From assembly GCF_014851675.1 (NCBI RefSeq), contig NZ_JACVAE010000001.1, forward strand, positions 2,914,001-2,978,000: a stretch of DNA of 64,000 nucleotides, in the 5' to 3' direction. This DNA comes from Rhizobium sp. ARZ01 (lineage in GTDB: Bacteria > Pseudomonadota > Alphaproteobacteria > Rhizobiales > Rhizobiaceae). The position numbers were made by a program, and so were the translations under genes. A model generated the notes under the pieces. That model was not told the DNA's origin. It worked only from the letters and a program-made list of their open reading frames with translations, and ran no database searches. How positions within the stretch are numbered: the first letter of the stretch is position 1; each line of letters begins with the position of its first letter. This document shows positions 61,218 through 64,000 of this stretch, one piece after another.

Positions 61218-63473
61218 GTGACGTTCGACGAATCGAGAGACGCCACTGGCGAGTTCAGGAATGCAAAGATCTTTCGGCTTGGCTCGGAGCTGGCCGTCCT
61301 GATCTGGGATCTTCCCCCTTCCCTGCCCGCCGCCACACGGTGCGTGTTGTCCATGGATCAGCAGCCGGTACCGCTCGTCAGCATGATGCTTCCGCTCGGT
61401 GACGGACGGCAGCGCCTGTTCTGGGCCATGAGGCCTCGCAAGCGGCCGGAAAATGTGGACATCTCCACGGACGACGGCTGTGTCATCGAAACCATCGTGA
61501 TGCAGCCGGCGCGCACACTGAAACCGCTCGACGTGGAGGCCCTGTTCGCGGGTCTTGCGCCCGAGGCCCGCATCAAGTTCGTGACCAACATTCTGACGGT
61601 GTGGCGAAGCGCCTTTCGGATATCCAACGACCACCTTTTCAGCATGGTGGTCGAAGACGCACTTCACGCCCTCGTACCCGAACCGCGGGCCGCCAGCATC
61701 GTGTGCCAGGTTGCCCAAGGGCGCCATCTGATCGAGACGGCCATCAATCCGGAACTGGGCGACATCACCGCCATCTATGCTGTCGGCGCAGCCTCGATCG
61801 CGCGCATGTCGGTGAGCCTTGTGCTTGGGCGGAATGCCAAACAAGGCCCGCAGTCATGCCACTTCATCGCGGAGTCGCCGTCCCCTTCTCCTCCTATTCT
61901 CATCGTCCTCCTCAGCAAGAATGGTATCGCCATCCGGCAGCTTTTGAACGACAAGCCGCGCTATCCGAACCTGCAGAGTTGGTGGGACAAGAATCGAGAC
62001 GCGCTTGAACTGCGCGAACTGATTGTACGTCGGCTCGCCACCTTGCCTGAGGGCGGCACGTCTACGGCAATTGACCTCCAAGTTCGCGCACCCTTGGCTG
62101 CACGCCGGATCACCAAGTCGGCGATGCACCCGTCCGGGGAGGTCGATCTCGCTCTGGCGCTCCAGGATGGCCTGCTCGCCGGCGGCTGGTTTCATTCACC
62201 CTCATCCATGCTCGCCGGCATCGACTACGTGAAGGAGGACGGCACGGCCGTACCGCTTGACGCAAACACCTACGAGTTTCCGGCATGGGCGCAAGGGAAG
62301 GATGAGAGCACCAAGACCGATGTGACCGGGTTCGTTGCCTGGGTTCCGCTGACGGAATCCCTCGGCCCGCTTCTGCAGCCCCGGTTCCAGATGCGCCTTT
62401 CCTCCGGCGCGGTAAGGTCGTTGCTTCCGAAGCCACAGCCCTTCGAACCCACTGCGCAACGAAACCACATCCTGCGCGCTGTGCCGCCACAACATGCGGT
62501 CGATGATGCCTTCCGCACCATCCTTGCTCCCGCCCTGCAGGACGTGGAGCGACGGTTGGGCAGGACCATAGAGGTCAGCTCAACGAAGGACTACGATCTG
62601 CCCAAGAGCGCGCCGCTCGTTTCCATCGTCGTGCCCCTCTACCGGGTCCTGGACTTCCTGCGTTTCCAGTTGTCCGGGATGGCCACCGATCCCTGGCTCG
62701 CCGAAAATGCGGAGATCATCTACGTCCTGGATTCACCGGAAATTCAGGACGAGACGGAACATCTGCTCGGTGGCTTGCATCTACTGCACGGGCTGCCGAT
62801 GAAATTCGTCGTGATGAACCGCAACGGAGGCTATGCGCGTGCGTGCAATGCCGGAGCGCGTTTTGCACGCGGAACGGTCCTTGTGATGCTCAATTCGGAC
62901 GTCGTGCCCTGCGCGCCCGGCTGGCTTCAAGTGCTGTCACGGCCACTGCTGGAAAGCAGGACGCTCGGAGCCATCGGCCCAAAGCTGATCTTCGAAGACG
63001 GATCGCTGCAGCATGCCGGGCTCTACTTCGGCCGCGACAAGCGCGGGATCTGGCTGAATCACCACTTTCACAAGGGCATGCCTGGCGACTATTCACCGGC
63101 GCAACATGCCCGCAACGTTCCTGGTGTCACCGGCGCCTGCCTCGTGACCCGAAGGGACACCTACGAGCGCGTCGGTGGATACACCGAGGACTACGTGATC
63201 GGCGACTACGAGGACAGCGACCTGTGCCTCAAGATCCGGCGACTCGGGCTCCAGATCGGTTATGAGCCGGCGGCATGCCTGTACCACTTCGAGCGTCGCT
63301 CGATCCGCCGTAGTCAGGACTACATGCGCGGCGTCGCAAGCCAGTACAATTCATGGCTGCACACGCAGCGATGGGATGACGACATCTCTGATCTGATGGC
63401 GAACCAATTCGCAAGAGACCCGGATCAACCTGCTGTGGCAGGCGGGAAAATCCGGGAAAGGAACGCAGCATGA
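61218..63473 (+). CDS. wgeB: Glycosyltransferase family 2 with long N-terminal region (wgeB/expE2)
   Basis: A 751-residue protein. The first 470 residues have no clear motif and may form a second, divergent domain. The GT2 domain covers about 470-740: APLVSIVVPLYRVLDFLRFQ, NRNGGYARACNAGARFARG, the metal motif LNSDVVPCAPGWL and GDYEDSDLCLKIRRLG near the end. It would add a sugar to the galactoglucan chain. A GTG start at 61218 is preceded by GAGGGG. Its stop overlaps the next gene's ATG by 4 bases, so wgeB and wgeC are coupled. Confidence 0.9.
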   Translation: MTFDESRDATGEFRNAKIFRLGSELAVLIWDLPPSLPAATRCVLSMDQQPVPLVSMMLPLGDGRQRLFWAMRPRKRPENVDISTDDGCVIETIVMQPARTLKPLDVEALFAGLAPEARIKFVTNILTVWRSAFRISNDHLFSMVVEDALHALVPEPRAASIVCQVAQGRHLIETAINPELGDITAIYAVGAASIARMSVSLVLGRNAKQGPQSCHFIAESPSPSPPILIVLLSKNGIAIRQLLNDKPRYPNLQSWWDKNRDALELRELIVRRLATLPEGGTSTAIDLQVRAPLAARRITKSAMHPSGEVDLALALQDGLLAGGWFHSPSSMLAGIDYVKEDGTAVPLDANTYEFPAWAQGKDESTKTDVTGFVAWVPLTESLGPLLQPRFQMRLSSGAVRSLLPKPQPFEPTAQRNHILRAVPPQHAVDDAFRTILAPALQDVERRLGRTIEVSSTKDYDLPKSAPLVSIVVPLYRVLDFLRFQLSGMATDPWLAENAEIIYVLDSPEIQDETEHLLGGLHLLHGLPMKFVVMNRNGGYARACNAGARFARGTVLVMLNSDVVPCAPGWLQVLSRPLLESRTLGAIGPKLIFEDGSLQHAGLYFGRDKRGIWLNHHFHKGMPGDYSPAQHARNVPGVTGACLVTRRDTYERVGGYTEDYVIGDYEDSDLCLKIRRLGLQIGYEPAACLYHFERRSIRRSQDYMRGVASQYNSWLHTQRWDDDISDLMANQFARDPDQPAVAGGKIRERNAA

Positions 63474-64000
63474 CGCAAGCGGCACTCCAGCAGTCCCCTG
63501 CACCAGGCCGACTGATCGATGAAGACCGTGTCCGCTGGCTGGTCGAATCCGCTAAGGACAACCGCTTTCTGCCGCAACCGGAATCGACGAACGTCTTCGT
63601 GGGAGACGGTGATTTTCGCGCGATCGGAGCTGAGTTTCTCGGCCATTTCATTCGCATCGGCGGACTGCGCGAAGATGGCCGCGTACTCGACATTGGCTGC
63701 GGTATCGGCCGGATGGCCGTGCCGCTCACCCAGTATCTCGACCCGCAAGTGGGGCGCTACGACGGCATCGATCCGGTGGAGGGTGGTATCGACTGGTGCC
63801 AGCGCACGATCACGCCCGCCTATCCCAACTTCGCCTTCCAGCGATTGGACATCGCGCACGAGCTTTACAATCCGAATGGCAAGATCAGCGGCAAGGCTCT
63901 GGCGTTGCCCTTTCCGGATCGTCATTTCAACTTCGTCATCATGACGTCAGTCGTCACCCATCTGCCGCCTGCGGAGATCCTTGTCTATCTCACCGAGGTC
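63470..64000 (+). CDS. wgeC: Class I SAM-dependent methyltransferase, 5' part (wgeC/expE3 position)
   Basis: The first 177 residues of a methyltransferase-like protein; the 3' end is outside the window. The SAM-binding motif I is VLDIGCGIGRMAVPL near residues 74-88, followed by an acidic residue ending the second strand in YDGIDP. ALPFPDRHFNFVIMTSVVTH corresponds to motifs II-III. It may methylate a sugar of the repeat or a lipid carrier. The ATG at 63470 overlaps the wgeB stop. Confidence 0.87.
   Translation, partial: MTQAALQQSPAPGRLIDEDRVRWLVESAKDNRFLPQPESTNVFVGDGDFRAIGAEFLGHFIRIGGLREDGRVLDIGCGIGRMAVPLTQYLDPQVGRYDGIDPVEGGIDWCQRTITPAYPNFAFQRLDIAHELYNPNGKISGKALALPFPDRHFNFVIMTSVVTHLPPAEILVYLTEV

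Overview
The window is GC-rich and reads as a rhizobial alphaproteobacterium (Sinorhizobium/Rhizobium-like). This rests on an AapJ-like amino-acid binding protein, ExoF/ExoY/ExoP-type polysaccharide genes, and above all a right-hand third (about 43.6-64 kb) whose gene content and order match the galactoglucan (EPS II, exp/wga-wgc-wgg-wgd-wge) locus of Sinorhizobium meliloti. The genus is an inference; no rRNA or housekeeping marker is present.

Region 1 (1-7.0 kb) is small-molecule uptake and catabolism. It holds the 5' part of a TAXI-type TRAP binding protein, an AapJ-like binding protein with no permease beside it, and a three-domain protein (small-molecule kinase, M23-like domain, class III aminotransferase-fold phospho-lyase). 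A divergent Lrp/AsnC regulator and an AbgB-like M20 amidohydrolase follow. The theme fits uptake and breakdown of an amino acid or amino alcohol such as hydroxylysine or phosphoethanolamine.

Region 2 (7.8-41.9 kb) is a large locus for an apparently sulfated exopolysaccharide. The rightward half encodes an O-antigen ligase/polymerase-type membrane protein, a P-loop protein, a Tat-exported beta-helix protein, a pyruvate kinase-ATP sulfurylase fusion, an APS kinase and a CPA2 antiporter. It ends with a compact unit (PqqD-HPr-kinase-like fusion, nucleotidyltransferase, tiny Tat-like protein with a His/Gly-rich tail) closed by tandem terminators. The leftward half encodes two secreted cadherin-like paralogues (one with a metallophosphoesterase and RTX repeats, one with a beta-propeller), a Wzx flippase, a sulfotransferase and a type I secretion pair. 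Further right come an ExoF-like export protein, a priming glycosyl-1-phosphate transferase, a GT4, a nucleotidyltransferase/kinase fusion, a NusG-like antiterminator, a Wzc/ExoP-like kinase and a radical SAM protein. Sulfate activation plus a sulfotransferase suggest that PAPS is made and used within this locus.

A low-GC junction (41.9-42.9 kb) carries an IS3-family transposase remnant and is followed by a degenerate GGDEF protein.

Region 3 (43.6-64 kb) is the galactoglucan-type locus. A leftward operon contains wgaA, wgaB (GT2+GT4), two pyruvyl transferases, a glycoside hydrolase and the four dTDP-rhamnose genes. The MarR-family regulator wggR and the glycosyltransferase wgcA also run leftward. 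Rightward are wgdA/wgdB (type I secretion), the RTX protein wgeA, the glycosyltransferase wgeB and the start of the methyltransferase wgeC, which runs off the window. A palindrome between wggR and wgdA is a likely regulator site. No tRNA, rRNA or CRISPR array was seen.
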